The notes beneath the pieces are model-generated. The model did not search any database. It was not told where the DNA came from and saw only the letters and a list, made by a program, of their open reading frames with translations. Shown here piece by piece: positions 7,374 to 15,307 of a stretch of 35,720 bases of DNA. Numbering within the stretch: the stretch's first letter is position 1; every line of letters begins with the position of its first letter. The DNA is from an uncultured Leucobacter sp. (lineage in GTDB: Bacteria > Actinomycetota > Actinomycetes > Actinomycetales > Microbacteriaceae): positions 1-35,720 of the forward strand of contig CAMFIY010000001.1 of the NCBI GenBank assembly GCA_945952575.1. The letters run 5' to 3'. Made by a program: the position numbers and the translations under genes.

Positions 7374-8525
7374 TCAGCCGGAGACCTGCTTCGTGGCGGC
7401 ACTCGTCTGCGTGACGACGCTGTAGCCGCTTTTCACTCCGGTGACCTTGACGGTGATCTTCTTCCCCTTCGCGGCCTGGGAGATCCGGTAGCTCGGGCGG
7501 GTGGCCTTCGCGATCTTCTTCCCGCCGGCGTACCACTGGTAGCTCAGCTTCACTCCTGCGGGCCTCCACACGCCCGGCTTCGCCGTGAGCGTCCTGCCGA
7601 CCTTCGCGGTTCCCGAGATCTTCGGGGTCGGCGCGGACAGCCGACCTCTCGCGACGGCCGACGTCTGCGCACTGGTGGCCGATGCGGAGGTGTAGCCGGG
7701 CAGCGTGCCGGTCACCCTGACGCTCAGCCTCCTGCCCGCATCGGTGGCCGTCGGCACGTAGGCGTTCGCGTTCGCTTTCGCGATCGTCTTCCCGTCCCTG
7801 AGCCACTGATAGCCGAGACGGGTTCCGGCCGGCTGCCAGGAGCCGGCGCTTGCGGTCAGCTTCTTGCCCACCTGTGCGGTTCCCGAGATCTTCGGCGTGC
7901 CGGGGATGACCTCCGGGGCGTTCCCGCCGCCGCCCGCGGCGCACCCCTCGAAGCCGTAGGCGCAATGGAACTGCAGCGGGCTCGTGCCCACCGTGTAGGT
8001 CGTCGCCTTCGCCATGGAGCCCAGCAAGTCGGTGGAGGAGGTCGCGAGCCAGAACTGCCGGGAATCGACCTGCTTGGGGATCGGGCCCGTATAGACCCAT
8101 CGTGACCAGAACACGGCGAAGGTGTAGGTGGAGCTCGGAGCGCCGGGTGCGAGGGTCCACCGCAGCTGAGAGGTGTCGACATCCCAGCTGAGCGCGGTCG
8201 GGAACGAGGATTCATTGCCGTGCACCGCGAGTATCTCGTAGTGGATCTCGTCGTCGCCGCGGTCGAAGACCGCGATGTCCGGCAGCGAGGAACCGAGGTC
8301 CAGCGAGGTCGCGATGTCGGGCGCGTTCGCGCCCGCGGGGAACTGGATCGCTCCGGAGATGGTCGCCGGGTCGGCGTGCACCGGTGATCCGAAGCCGAGC
8401 AGCGACACCGCGGCGCCGAGCACTGCGGCGATGAGCGGAACGACCGCGCGCGAGGCGATGCTCCGTCGTCCCGCGGAAGAAGAACTCGGGGTCGTCGAAG
8501 CCTCAGGGGCTGATGAAGCACGCAT
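7374..8525 (-). CDS. Secreted protein with two YQW-type repeats
   Basis: The 383-residue protein has a long signal peptide (hydrophobic core about 29-46, AAVLGAAVSLLGFG, cleavage near VHA-DP). A unique domain of about 150 residues follows, with CAYGFEGC at its end. Two tandem repeats of about 80 residues come next, each of the form PKISGTAxVGxxLTA...YQW...GYxS. Such repeats are common on actinobacterial cell-surface and secreted proteins and resemble small beta-sandwich modules, probably binding wall or substrate. The unique domain is not one I can place. It lies upstream of the sigL unit on the same strand, separated by 176 nt that include the sigma promoter. Function unknown; extracellular location is fairly secure. 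Confidence 0.8.
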   Translation of the reverse strand: MRASSAPEASTTPSSSSAGRRSIASRAVVPLIAAVLGAAVSLLGFGSPVHADPATISGAIQFPAGANAPDIATSLDLGSSLPDIAVFDRGDDEIHYEILAVHGNESSFPTALSWDVDTSQLRWTLAPGAPSSTYTFAVFWSRWVYTGPIPKQVDSRQFWLATSSTDLLGSMAKATTYTVGTSPLQFHCAYGFEGCAAGGGGNAPEVIPGTPKISGTAQVGKKLTASAGSWQPAGTRLGYQWLRDGKTIAKANANAYVPTATDAGRRLSVRVTGTLPGYTSASATSAQTSAVARGRLSAPTPKISGTAKVGRTLTAKPGVWRPAGVKLSYQWYAGGKKIAKATRPSYRISQAAKGKKITVKVTGVKSGYSVVTQTSAATKQVSG

Positions 8526-8659
8526 GGGCGGACCCTCTCGTCTGCAACCAAAGCTGGACGATATCCCCCGCCTGCCACCCTACGACGCGCGGCCGTTTCG
8601 AGCTAGTGGCGGTTCCCGATCCGATCGCTTCGGGGAAGCCCGTCGGGTGCGATCCGGGG

Positions 8660-8803
8660 CTACGGCTGCCTCGTGAACTCCCCGCCTATCTCGGATGCAG
8701 ACCCGTTGACCACGAGCTGGTAGGCCGCAAGCCCGAGCAGCGCTGCCGCAATGGAGGCCGTAAGTCGGGGGCCTCGCCAGGGGGATTCGATGGCCGGGGT
8801 CAT
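8660..8803 (-). CDS. Possible 47-residue small membrane protein
   Basis: A minus-strand frame from ATG 8803 to TAG 8660 encodes MTPAIESPWRGPRLTASIAA, a continuing helix ALLGLAAYQLVV, then NGSASEIGGEFTRQP. The composition (short polar start, one membrane helix, polar tail) reads like a real single-span protein rather than a GC-rich shadow. I see no convincing ribosome site, so confidence is low. The rest of the 435-nt gap (8526-8960) shows only the upstream regions of the two flanking genes. Confidence 0.33.
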   Translation of the reverse strand: MTPAIESPWRGPRLTASIAAALLGLAAYQLVVNGSASEIGGEFTRQP

Positions 8804-8960
8804 CTGGCAACTCTACAGAGCGGTTCCGTTCGCCTTGCTTCGACAGTCATTGCGGTGCTCCGACTGCCGATGGCTCCTGCGAGATGCGCGCGAGAGATCC
8901 GATGATCGAGTTCATTCCCCGATTTGTAACGTCTCGGTGCCTTCCGGAAACAATGTGTGT

Positions 8961-9512
8961 ATGGCAGGGAAGAAGCCATCCGAGAGCGCACAGCTCGAGG
9001 ATGCGATGAAGCGCGAGTTCGACGCGCTCTTCCGTACCTACTATTCCGTCATCTCGACCGCGGCGTACAACCGCTTGAACGATCTCAACGACGCGGAGGA
9101 CGTGGCCTCTGCCGTCTTCAGCGCAGCCTGGCGTCGGCGCCATGAAGAGGAGGATACGTTCACGCTCCCGTGGCTCTACTCCACGCTTCGCAACCTCGTC
9201 GGCAATGAGTACCGGCGCAGGACGCGGACCCTGCGGCGCGTGGAGCGTCTCGTCGGCGAGGCCGGTGCGGGCTCGTCCACGCATGTCGCGAACGATGAGC
9301 ACGAAGGGCTGCGCAGCCTGATCGCCTCCATGGAGCCTGCGGATCGAGAGCTGATCTGGATGGCCTACTGGGAGGAGCTGACCCGGGAAGAGATGGCCGT
9401 GCTCCTCGGATGCAGCGAGGGCGCCGTGCGAGTCCGGCTCCTGCGCGCCAGGAAGAAGCTGTCTGCACTCATGCGATCGGCTCAGGCCGTCGAGGGGGTG
9501 AACCGACCATGA
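8961..9512 (+). CDS. ECF RNA polymerase sigma factor
   Basis: The 183-residue protein has sigma-2 at about residues 15-65 (EFDALFRTYYSVISTAAYN, then DAEDVASAVFSAAWRR) and TLPWLYSTLRNLVGNEYRRR. Sigma-4 is MEPADRELIWMAYWEELTRE through GCSEGAVRVRLLRARKKL (about 120-165). The ATG at 8961 follows GTG at 8955 in the same frame; the ribosome site is weak for both, so the exact start is uncertain. The stop overlaps the next ATG, the usual sign of a sigma/anti-sigma pair. A TGTAACGTC sequence at 8925-8933 is a possible -35 element, not proven. It belongs to a different ECF group from the SigL-like factor. Confidence 0.87.
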   Translation: MAGKKPSESAQLEDAMKREFDALFRTYYSVISTAAYNRLNDLNDAEDVASAVFSAAWRRRHEEEDTFTLPWLYSTLRNLVGNEYRRRTRTLRRVERLVGEAGAGSSTHVANDEHEGLRSLIASMEPADRELIWMAYWEELTREEMAVLLGCSEGAVRVRLLRARKKLSALMRSAQAVEGVNRP

Positions 9513-10480
9513 CCTCACGTGACGAACTCGACGACTTCCTGAAGCAGAACCGTCCGCCGACGATGCGCCGCGGAGAGCCGCTGGATCAGCGCCGCGAACT
9601 GCTCCTGGAAGACATCGTGCACGACCGGATCGGTCGGAATGCTCCCGACGCGCGCGCCTCCCGTCGCACCGTGAGCTCCCTGCTGATCGCTGCGGCCCTG
9701 GTGCTCCTCACCGTCATCGGGATAGCGACGCAGACGATCGGCAATCACTCGACGAGTGCCTTCGCCGTGACGCCGCGCCCGTTGAAGGCGCAACAGATTG
9801 ATGGGGATGTCGACATGGTTCTGACCAGGCTGAGCGAGTCGATCGCCGCCCCCAGAAAACAACGCGTGCAGTTCCAGTCCTGGGCGTTGCTGTTCACGCC
9901 GGAAACCAGCCCGATCCCCAAGGCGATACAGCCGCAGGAGACGACCATCGATGAGAAGGAGGACGGCACGGTGACCCTGAAGACCGTCGTAGTCGGGAAC
10001 TTCGACGCCGCCGGCGACAGCATCGAGGTCGATGACGGCCTGAAGCCGGGCTCGGTGCTCATGGATGAGCAGTTCGCGCCGGGAGAGTATCCCTACCTCT
10101 TCCCTGAGGTCGGGAAGAACCCCGACTGGGCCGGCTATCTGCGAGACGGATACGGGCTCGCCGCGGACGCGACGACCGGCGACTACTTCACCGCGATCCG
10201 CGGGCTGCTGTCCGAACGCACCCTGACCGCTGAGCAGCAGGCATCGCTCCTCCGCTTCATCGCCAAGCTCCCGGACGTGCGAGTCGACGGAGAGGTGACG
10301 GATCGGCTCGGGCGGCCGGGCATCAGTATCAGTGCGACGACCCGGATGGACGGCGAGTACCGGGACGTCCTCGTCCTCGCCGAAGGAGCCGGCATCGTGG
10401 CCTACGAATCCGTCTATGTCGGAACCGAGCGCACGGATCTTCGCGCCCCGGCAGTCATTGACTACACCGCCTGGAAATAA
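9509..10480 (+). CDS. Putative membrane anti-sigma factor (CU044_5270-like)
   Basis: The 323-residue protein has a cytoplasmic N-terminus of about 55 residues, one membrane helix at about 56-74 (SSLLIAAALVLLTVIGIAT) and a large external domain. Placement directly after, and overlapping, an ECF sigma gene is the main evidence for an anti-sigma role. The external domain, with GDVDMVLTRLSESIAAPRKQ and LLSERTLTAEQQASLLRFIA, resembles the family often labelled CU044_5270 that accompanies ECF factors in actinobacteria. There is no HxxxCxxC zinc motif, so redox release is not expected. It is followed after 22 nt by a secreted protein, which may be the regulated or sensed partner. Confidence 0.72.
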   Translation: MTSRDELDDFLKQNRPPTMRRGEPLDQRRELLLEDIVHDRIGRNAPDARASRRTVSSLLIAAALVLLTVIGIATQTIGNHSTSAFAVTPRPLKAQQIDGDVDMVLTRLSESIAAPRKQRVQFQSWALLFTPETSPIPKAIQPQETTIDEKEDGTVTLKTVVVGNFDAAGDSIEVDDGLKPGSVLMDEQFAPGEYPYLFPEVGKNPDWAGYLRDGYGLAADATTGDYFTAIRGLLSERTLTAEQQASLLRFIAKLPDVRVDGEVTDRLGRPGISISATTRMDGEYRDVLVLAEGAGIVAYESVYVGTERTDLRAPAVIDYTAWK

Positions 10481-10502
10481 GAATGAAGAGGAGAACCCGC
10501 CA

Positions 10503-10961
10503 GTGAGAACCCGAATGATCGCGGCCCTGCTGCTCGGCGGAGCGCTGCTGGTCGCGTCCGGCACCGCCGCATCCGCAACCGACGATTCGCTCCAGAGCAG
10601 AATCGACGCGGTGCTCGAGGAGTTCCCGGGCGGCGTGCAGATAGCCCCGGATCAAGTGTCTTGGGAGTCGGGCGAGGTCATCCTCACGCTCGAAGGTGCG
10701 GCCTCCCCGTTCTCCGTGGGGAACTGTGCGACCGGGGCATTCTGCGCATACACCGGATCGAGTCTCAGCGGGACACGATTGCAGTTCACCAACTGCAGCG
10801 GAACGAACTCGGTGGCACCTCTCGGAGCACCGGTGAGGTCAGTCGCCAACGCACGCACCTCGGGCTCGGTCTACGCCTACAACGGCTCGACGAAGGTGCT
10901 CACCGTGGCCGCAGTGAGCTGGAAGAACACCACCGCAACCGTTACGCGGCTCGGATGCTGA
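10503..10961 (+). CDS. Small secreted protein, peptidase-inhibitor I36-like
   Basis: The 152-residue protein has a signal peptide (MIAALLLGGALLVASGTAASA, cleavage near residue 27). The mature part contains GNCATGAFCAYTGSSLSGTR and then LQFTNCSG. That pattern of paired Cys and a small beta-gamma crystallin-like motif is reminiscent of peptidase inhibitor family I36. A terminal Cys (RLGC) could complete a second disulfide. The GTG at 10503 follows GAAGAGGAG at about 10485-10493. It is the third gene of the sigma/anti-sigma operon, so it may be the secreted effector or the ligand sensed by the anti-sigma domain. The inhibitor activity is family-based inference. Confidence 0.66.
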   Translation: MRTRMIAALLLGGALLVASGTAASATDDSLQSRIDAVLEEFPGGVQIAPDQVSWESGEVILTLEGAASPFSVGNCATGAFCAYTGSSLSGTRLQFTNCSGTNSVAPLGAPVRSVANARTSGSVYAYNGSTKVLTVAAVSWKNTTATVTRLGC

Positions 10962-11007
10962 GCGTCCGACACTGATCGGCGCCGCCTCCGGCTGCCGTCC
11001 CTGAACC

Positions 11008-11064
11008 ACCAGCCCATCTGACTCACTGCTTTGCCCATACGAATCGGGAGTCAGGTGGGCTGGT
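11008..11064. terminator. Long hairpin between convergent genes, probable bidirectional terminator
   Basis: ACCAGCCCATCTGACTC (11008-11024) pairs with GAGTCAGGTGGGCTGGT (11048-11064), a 17-bp stem with one G-U pair and a 23-nt loop. It lies between the plus-strand secreted gene and the minus-strand gene at 11125. No clear T-run follows on either strand, so efficiency is uncertain. Confidence 0.6.
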
Positions 11065-11124
11065 CCTATTCCGCGCGCGCCTGCCAAGCCCGCCGCGATT
11101 CGGCGTGAAGTGATCGGCGACCCG

Positions 11125-12072
11125 CTATGCGCCGCTCGCCGCCTCTACCCAGGAGGCCGTGCCCACTCGCCTGATCTCGCGGGGCTCACCCCAGTCGAGC
11201 CCGGGTGTGCGCAGCCAGATCGTCACGTCCGGCCCCCAACCCGCGAGCAGCGTGCGCGCCCCCGAACGCGTCTGGACCGGGACGCAGGAGGACTGCAGAT
11301 ACCCGTTCACCGTGAGATGCACGCCATCGTAGAGAGCGGAAAGCTGCGCCCAGTCCGGCATCTCCCAAGGGAATCCCGTCTCCCAGAGCCCCCACATGCG
11401 GTCTCTCGACCTGGTCACATCCGCGGGCGCCATATCTACGAGCTGAACCCAGTCGTCCAGGCCATCGATCTCGAAGACGCGATGCTCCCGCGTCGCACCC
11501 GTCGATGTTATGATGCTGGCGATTTTCGCGCCGAAGTCATCCTCATCGCCGAGGAGTTCGGTGGCAGGGAGACCGGGTTGGGATCCACTCGTCTCAACGA
11601 TCCCCGGCCCATGCGGCATCGACCACCACACTCCCGAGTGGATTTCCCGCCGTGCATCATTCATGTACTCGACGAGGGTGGTGTGCGTGTCGCCCTCGCT
11701 GACGGCCGCGGGTATCAGCGGCTCATCACTGCCGGGCCTGGACACGATGCTCTGCCGGGCGGGATCGACGGGCGTACTCCAGGTAGCAGAGATCCCCGAT
11801 TTCTCGATCGCGGCCCGCATAGCGAAGATCTCAGGCTCTGAGGCGACTCGTTCGAGTTCCATCTCGGGCCAGAAGAAGTAGATCTGCGACTCCATCGCCT
11901 GGTAGATCGCTTGCCAGACGGTACTCGCGGAGAGCTCCCGGATCTGCGAACCGTCACGGCTCCATCCCGCTACCTGCTCATCGTCGACTTCTGAGAGCAC
12001 CATGGTCACCCACTCCCAGGGCGGGCGGTAGTGAGGGGCCTGGGCGGAACCTCGAGTGTCACGGCCTTGCAT
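11125..12072 (-). CDS. Hypothetical protein, acidic, Trp-rich
   Basis: The 315-residue protein is acidic, with no signal peptide or membrane helix. It is rich in Trp (for example VWWSMPHGPG, MWGLWETGFPWEMPDW). It ends with a segment that could be a beta-rich domain (LTVNGYLQSSCVPVQTRSGA, then PDVTIWLRTPGLDWGEPREI). The start at 12072 is supported by GGAGG about 9 nt upstream; an internal Met at about residue 24 (MVLSEVDDEQ) is an alternative. It stands alone between two terminator or spacer regions. I do not recognise the family. The clean frame and a ribosome site argue that it is real. Confidence 0.65.
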   Translation of the reverse strand: MQGRDTRGSAQAPHYRPPWEWVTMVLSEVDDEQVAGWSRDGSQIRELSASTVWQAIYQAMESQIYFFWPEMELERVASEPEIFAMRAAIEKSGISATWSTPVDPARQSIVSRPGSDEPLIPAAVSEGDTHTTLVEYMNDARREIHSGVWWSMPHGPGIVETSGSQPGLPATELLGDEDDFGAKIASIITSTGATREHRVFEIDGLDDWVQLVDMAPADVTRSRDRMWGLWETGFPWEMPDWAQLSALYDGVHLTVNGYLQSSCVPVQTRSGARTLLAGWGPDVTIWLRTPGLDWGEPREIRRVGTASWVEAASGA

Positions 12073-12186
12073 GTCCCAATACCTCCATCCTCAGATGAGT
12101 GGCGCGCGTCTGGACCGTTGCCCTGACGCGGGGCTGCTCGTGATGGGCACGCACGGGCAACCCTCACTGTTTCACCGGTCGGTGGT

Positions 12187-13647
12187 CTAGGGACTGCCGG
12201 AACCCACCACGGTGAGCCTGTCCATCAGCGTCTTCGGCGAGTACCCCGGCTTCGTGATGGTCACCTGCACAGCCAGGTACATATCCCAGCCACCGCTCAC
12301 TTCCTCGAGATTGGGAACCACGAAGCTCGACTTCGTCGCGCCGGGCACATCGGTCGCGTCGTCGTCGATCTCGTTCTGCAGGGTCCACTGGAACGCTACC
12401 TTCGTGCCCGCAGGAAGCGTTGACAACGTGGCCGTCAGCTTCTCGCCGGCGAGCGCCTGGCCCGGCACCTCGTTGCCCGAGATCGTCACCTTCGTCGCTG
12501 ACGAGAAGGTCCTGACGTTCGAGACGGTGCCCGTGTCGTAGTTGACCTGGATCGCCTTCCCGGGGCGCACTGTGATCGTCTTCCCCTTCGCCGGATCCTT
12601 GCTCGTCGTGCCGAACACCGAGATGATCTGGTTCTTCCCGCTCATCCGCACGATCTTGTAGCTCGTCGAGGTGGCCCAACGCGCTTCACCATTGGGGAGT
12701 GCCGACCACCACGGGTTGATCTCGCGCTTCCCGGTCCGGTCGAAGAGCTTGTAGTAGCCCGGCTTCCCGGTCACGCCGATTGCCCCGTTGGCGAGCAGCG
12801 CCTCACTGTGCGGGGTCCGCTGGCCCATGACCGCGTGCACGGACACGGCCTTCGCGCACAGTTTCCCTCGTGCCCCCCACGGGGCGTATTTCACCGACTT
12901 GTTGGTGCTGAAGAAGAGGCGGTAGTCGCCGGCATTCTGAAAGACGATCGAGTACTTGCCCGGATCGCTGGGGCTCTCCTGCAGCGTCCACGTCTTGTCC
13001 GACACGTGCTTGCAATCGCCGGTGCGCACTTCGAGGTTGAGGCTGCTGGGCGCCACCGTCACCTCGGGCTTGTGGCTGAGCGTGATCCTGCCGAAGACCT
13101 CGGCAACATCCGGCTGCCCCATGAGCGGAGAGACCGTGTAGGTGTAGGCGGAGCTCTTCGCGGCCGGCGTCTTCGCCGTGGAGTTCACGTAGAGGCGGAA
13201 CTTCTTCGTGCCGACCTTGTTCACCACGATCGCGACACGGAATGTCTTTTGGCCGGTGACCGCGCTGCTGGCGATCCGGACCCAGGTCGTGCCGTTCCAC
13301 AACTGCAGTTGCACCGGCTTCCCGACCAGATTCTGTGTGGCCTTGCCTCTGAAGACGACTTTGTTCGTCACACTGACATTCGCGCCCGTGCGGCTCGTCA
13401 CCCGGATGGCGGAGTGCATCTTGCCGGACACCGGGCTTGCGCTCGCAGCGTCAGTCTCCGATGCTTCCAACGGGCTGCCGACTTGGGGCTGCTCGGACTG
13501 CACCACCGGCGCCGTCCCCTCCGGATCGCCGGGAAGCGCCGACGCCGCATTGGCGCCGACCCCGAGCCCCGCGATCAGCACCGCCGCCATGGCGCCCGAG
13601 GCGACTCGAGGAGACATCCTGCTCAAAAATGATCGGTATGACTGCAT
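12187..13647 (-). CDS. Large secreted protein of unknown function
   Basis: The 486-residue protein starts at ATG 13647, which has GGGGAG eight nt upstream. The frame stays open to 13707 but without a better ribosome site. The signal peptide is about residues 1-38 (VASGAMAAVLIAGLGVGANA then ASALP). The mature protein has an Ig-like first domain (VFRGKATQNLVGKPVQLQLW, then WVRIASSAVTGQKTF). A middle domain contains the Cys pair TGDCKHV and GKLCAKAV. A C-terminal module follows, with ISGNEVPGQALAGEKLTATL, FQW and GYSPKTL, a variant of the YQW repeats seen in two other secreted proteins here. It is extracellular and perhaps wall-associated. No catalytic motif is recognised. Confidence 0.75.
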   Translation of the reverse strand: MQSYRSFLSRMSPRVASGAMAAVLIAGLGVGANAASALPGDPEGTAPVVQSEQPQVGSPLEASETDAASASPVSGKMHSAIRVTSRTGANVSVTNKVVFRGKATQNLVGKPVQLQLWNGTTWVRIASSAVTGQKTFRVAIVVNKVGTKKFRLYVNSTAKTPAAKSSAYTYTVSPLMGQPDVAEVFGRITLSHKPEVTVAPSSLNLEVRTGDCKHVSDKTWTLQESPSDPGKYSIVFQNAGDYRLFFSTNKSVKYAPWGARGKLCAKAVSVHAVMGQRTPHSEALLANGAIGVTGKPGYYKLFDRTGKREINPWWSALPNGEARWATSTSYKIVRMSGKNQIISVFGTTSKDPAKGKTITVRPGKAIQVNYDTGTVSNVRTFSSATKVTISGNEVPGQALAGEKLTATLSTLPAGTKVAFQWTLQNEIDDDATDVPGATKSSFVVPNLEEVSGGWDMYLAVQVTITKPGYSPKTLMDRLTVVGSGSP

Positions 13648-13818
13648 GCTGTCTCCCCTTGCCGCGTACATTGCACGACTGTGTTCGCGCCGGTTCAACC
13701 CCATCACATAACGAATTGATAGGCAAACGCACCCACGGGATCCGACTCGTTCGTGAAGCCATCCGACTTGAGCACACCGGCCTCTTGCAGGGCCCGAACG
13801 TCGCTGGACCGACAGGTC

Positions 13819-14695
13819 CTAGTCGACGAGTGTGACCAGATCGTCGCTCTTCACCGTCCCGTCGGCATCGATCTTCGACGTGTCCACGACCACCGTGATG
13901 CCCTTGCCCCGGGTGTCGACCTCGCCGATCTTCCCGAACGGCTTCGACACATCCCCGTCCCCGTTGAGCAGCCAGAACTCGAGTTCGCCGGAATCGTCGA
14001 TGTAGGCGTTGAAGTGCCAGCCCTTCTCGCTCACGGACGCATCGACGGTATCGGGGTTCGGGATCATCCGGTCGGGATGCGGCTCCTCCGGCGTCGGCTC
14101 CTCGATCCCCAGATATTCGCGCGCCTTCCCCGGCTCGACGAGCGGGAGTCCCGCCGACAACTGATCGCTGTCGGGCCCAAGCGCCTCGTGGAGCGGTATG
14201 CGAAGCGCTCCGTCGAGACAATATCCCGGGAAGAAGACCTCACCGCGCGGGGTCTCGATGAGCACGTAGTCGACCGTCCCCGGCTTCGTGTAGTCGGGGT
14301 CGGCCAGCGCGAGCCAGACCTCGGCATCGTGCGCGAACGCCCACTCCATCCCGGGCCAGAACGTGGGGTGCAAGCGGACCGTCTCCGTGTCACCGGAAAC
14401 GGTCTGCACCTCCACGTCAGTGGTCTTGATCAAGCCGGGGTCGGGGCTCTGCTCAGGGTTGAGCGCCGCGGCGGCCACCCAGTCCGTGTCCTGGCCGCCG
14501 TGTCGATTGGATCGCCGCCGTCGCCGGGGCCCCTGCGGGGCAGGCGCCGAAGGTCCTGCCGGGTTCGGCGGCGGACGCCCCGGCCGGCACGTCCCCGGGG
14601 TTCGAGCATCCCGCGAGCAGCACGGCAACGGCCAGAGTGGTCAGTGCGGTGAGGGCGCGCGATCGTTGCCTGGCCGGTGCCTACCGTTCTTCCAT
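13819..14695 (-). pseudogene. Broken lipoprotein gene (nonsense codon plus frameshift)
   Basis: The main body (about 220 residues after HGGQDTDWVAAAALNPEQ, ending VKSDDLVTLVD) has no export signal in its own frame. In the neighbouring frame just upstream is a clear lipoprotein leader, RALTALTTLAVAVLLAGC (Cys codon 14608-14606), then SNPGDVPAGASAAEPG. The two frames must have been joined once; the shift lies around 14500-14520. The leader frame has an in-frame TAG at 14683-14681, four codons after ATG 14695, and no other usable start. Both lesions could be sequencing errors, but two together favour a pseudogene. The family is not recognised; the body contains an acidic beta-rich stretch. Confidence 0.6.
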
Positions 14696-14802
14696 CCGGA
14701 CGTTGTCGAAGCTGCCCGGGTTGTTCCCTGTTGCTCTCAGGTACGCGCAAGGCTGCAGTTGGTAGCCATTGGGGCTGCTGATGGTTTGGAGGGGCCCAAG
14801 GA

Positions 14803-14889
14803 TCATGCCGCCATACCGATGGCATCCATCAGTATGGTTTCGAACTCGACCGGCGTCAGCTTCCATGGTCCGCGCCGACGACGCTTCCG
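14803..14889 (-). pseudogene. Possible C-terminal remnant of an IS3-type transposase
   Basis: The minus-strand frame ends RKRRRRGPWKLTPVEFETIL and then MDAIGMAA before a stop. The basic run plus L-T-P-x-E-F-E near a C-terminus is typical of IS3-family OrfB tails. Nothing upstream resembles the DDE core, so only a scar of the element would remain. Evidence is a short motif and confidence is low. The flanking 14696-14802 and 14890-14975 show nothing I can name. Confidence 0.35.
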
Positions 14890-14975
14890 GTGAGGTCGCG
14901 TCTCGATCGAGTACCTGAGATCTGCTGCGAGCACACATTCTGGAATGCGCACCGGCGGTGAAGCGGGACGCCCGG

Positions 14976-15013
14976 AGAAAGAGAAACGGCCCCGATCCTG
15001 CCCGATCGGAGCC
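14976..15013 (-). terminator. Rho-independent terminator on the minus strand
   Basis: On the minus strand GGCTCCGATC (15013-15004), a 6-nt loop and GATCGGGGCC (14997-14988) form a 10-bp stem with one G-U pair. GTTTCTCTTTCTC (14987-14975) follows. No minus-strand gene now sits directly upstream. If the mobile element is removed, the tRNA-Leu gene would lie about 50 nt upstream, so this is probably its original terminator. Confidence 0.7.
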
Positions 15014-15064
15014 GCTGCCCGGTATTTCGTCGCAACTGGCTGCTCGATTTCATCAAGCAACCCT

Positions 15065-15087
15065 CGTGCGCGAGGGGGGACTTGAAC
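15065..15087 (-). repeat. attL: 23-bp copy of the tRNA-Leu 3' end
   Basis: Identical base for base to 31037-31059, including six consecutive G residues and ACTTGAAC. On the minus strand it corresponds to part of the T arm, the acceptor stem and the discriminator base of the tRNA. Identity stops at 15088 and at 15064. It marks the distal boundary of the integrated element. Confidence 0.9.
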
Positions 15088-15107
15088 TGACCTCGATCCC
15101 CTCGCGC
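15068..15107. repeat. 10-bp inverted repeat overlapping attL
   Basis: GCGCGAGGGG (15068-15077) is mirrored exactly by CCCCTCGCGC (15098-15107) across 20 nt. The left arm is tRNA acceptor-stem sequence; the right arm lies inside the element. It could be a pair of inverted integrase core sites. Confidence 0.6.
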
Positions 15108-15204
15108 CGCGAATCTGGGCCGAGCGTTCTGCCGCATAAAATCAACGATCTACGACATGTGACCTGTGGACAACTCCGCCGCGATACCTTGACCTACAGG
15201 TTGC

Positions 15205-15226
15205 TTAGCACTTTCGTTAGCACTTT
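15205..15226 (+). repeat. Left-end tandem repeats, candidate integrase arm sites
   Basis: TTAGCACTTT occurs at 15205-15214 and again at 15217-15226, a 12-bp period in the same orientation. The same pair with the same period lies at the right end (30956-30976). The surrounding 15108-15307 holds no gene I can support. Confidence 0.65.
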
Positions 15227-15307
15227 TTGCAACGCTCTTTACTGTAAGGGCCGATAGCGTCGCCGCCCATCGCAGCGCCGATACCCATAGGTGATAAGGG
15301 TCTGTCC

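Noticed and set aside
14681..14938. An 85-codon minus-strand frame ending in VRMEER
   Set aside because: It is the same frame as the lipoprotein leader interrupted by TAG, but the upstream part has no recognisable content or ribosome site.
15065..15110. A second complete tRNA gene at the left boundary
   Set aside because: Only the 3' 23 bases match; no anticodon arm or matching 5' acceptor strand follows.
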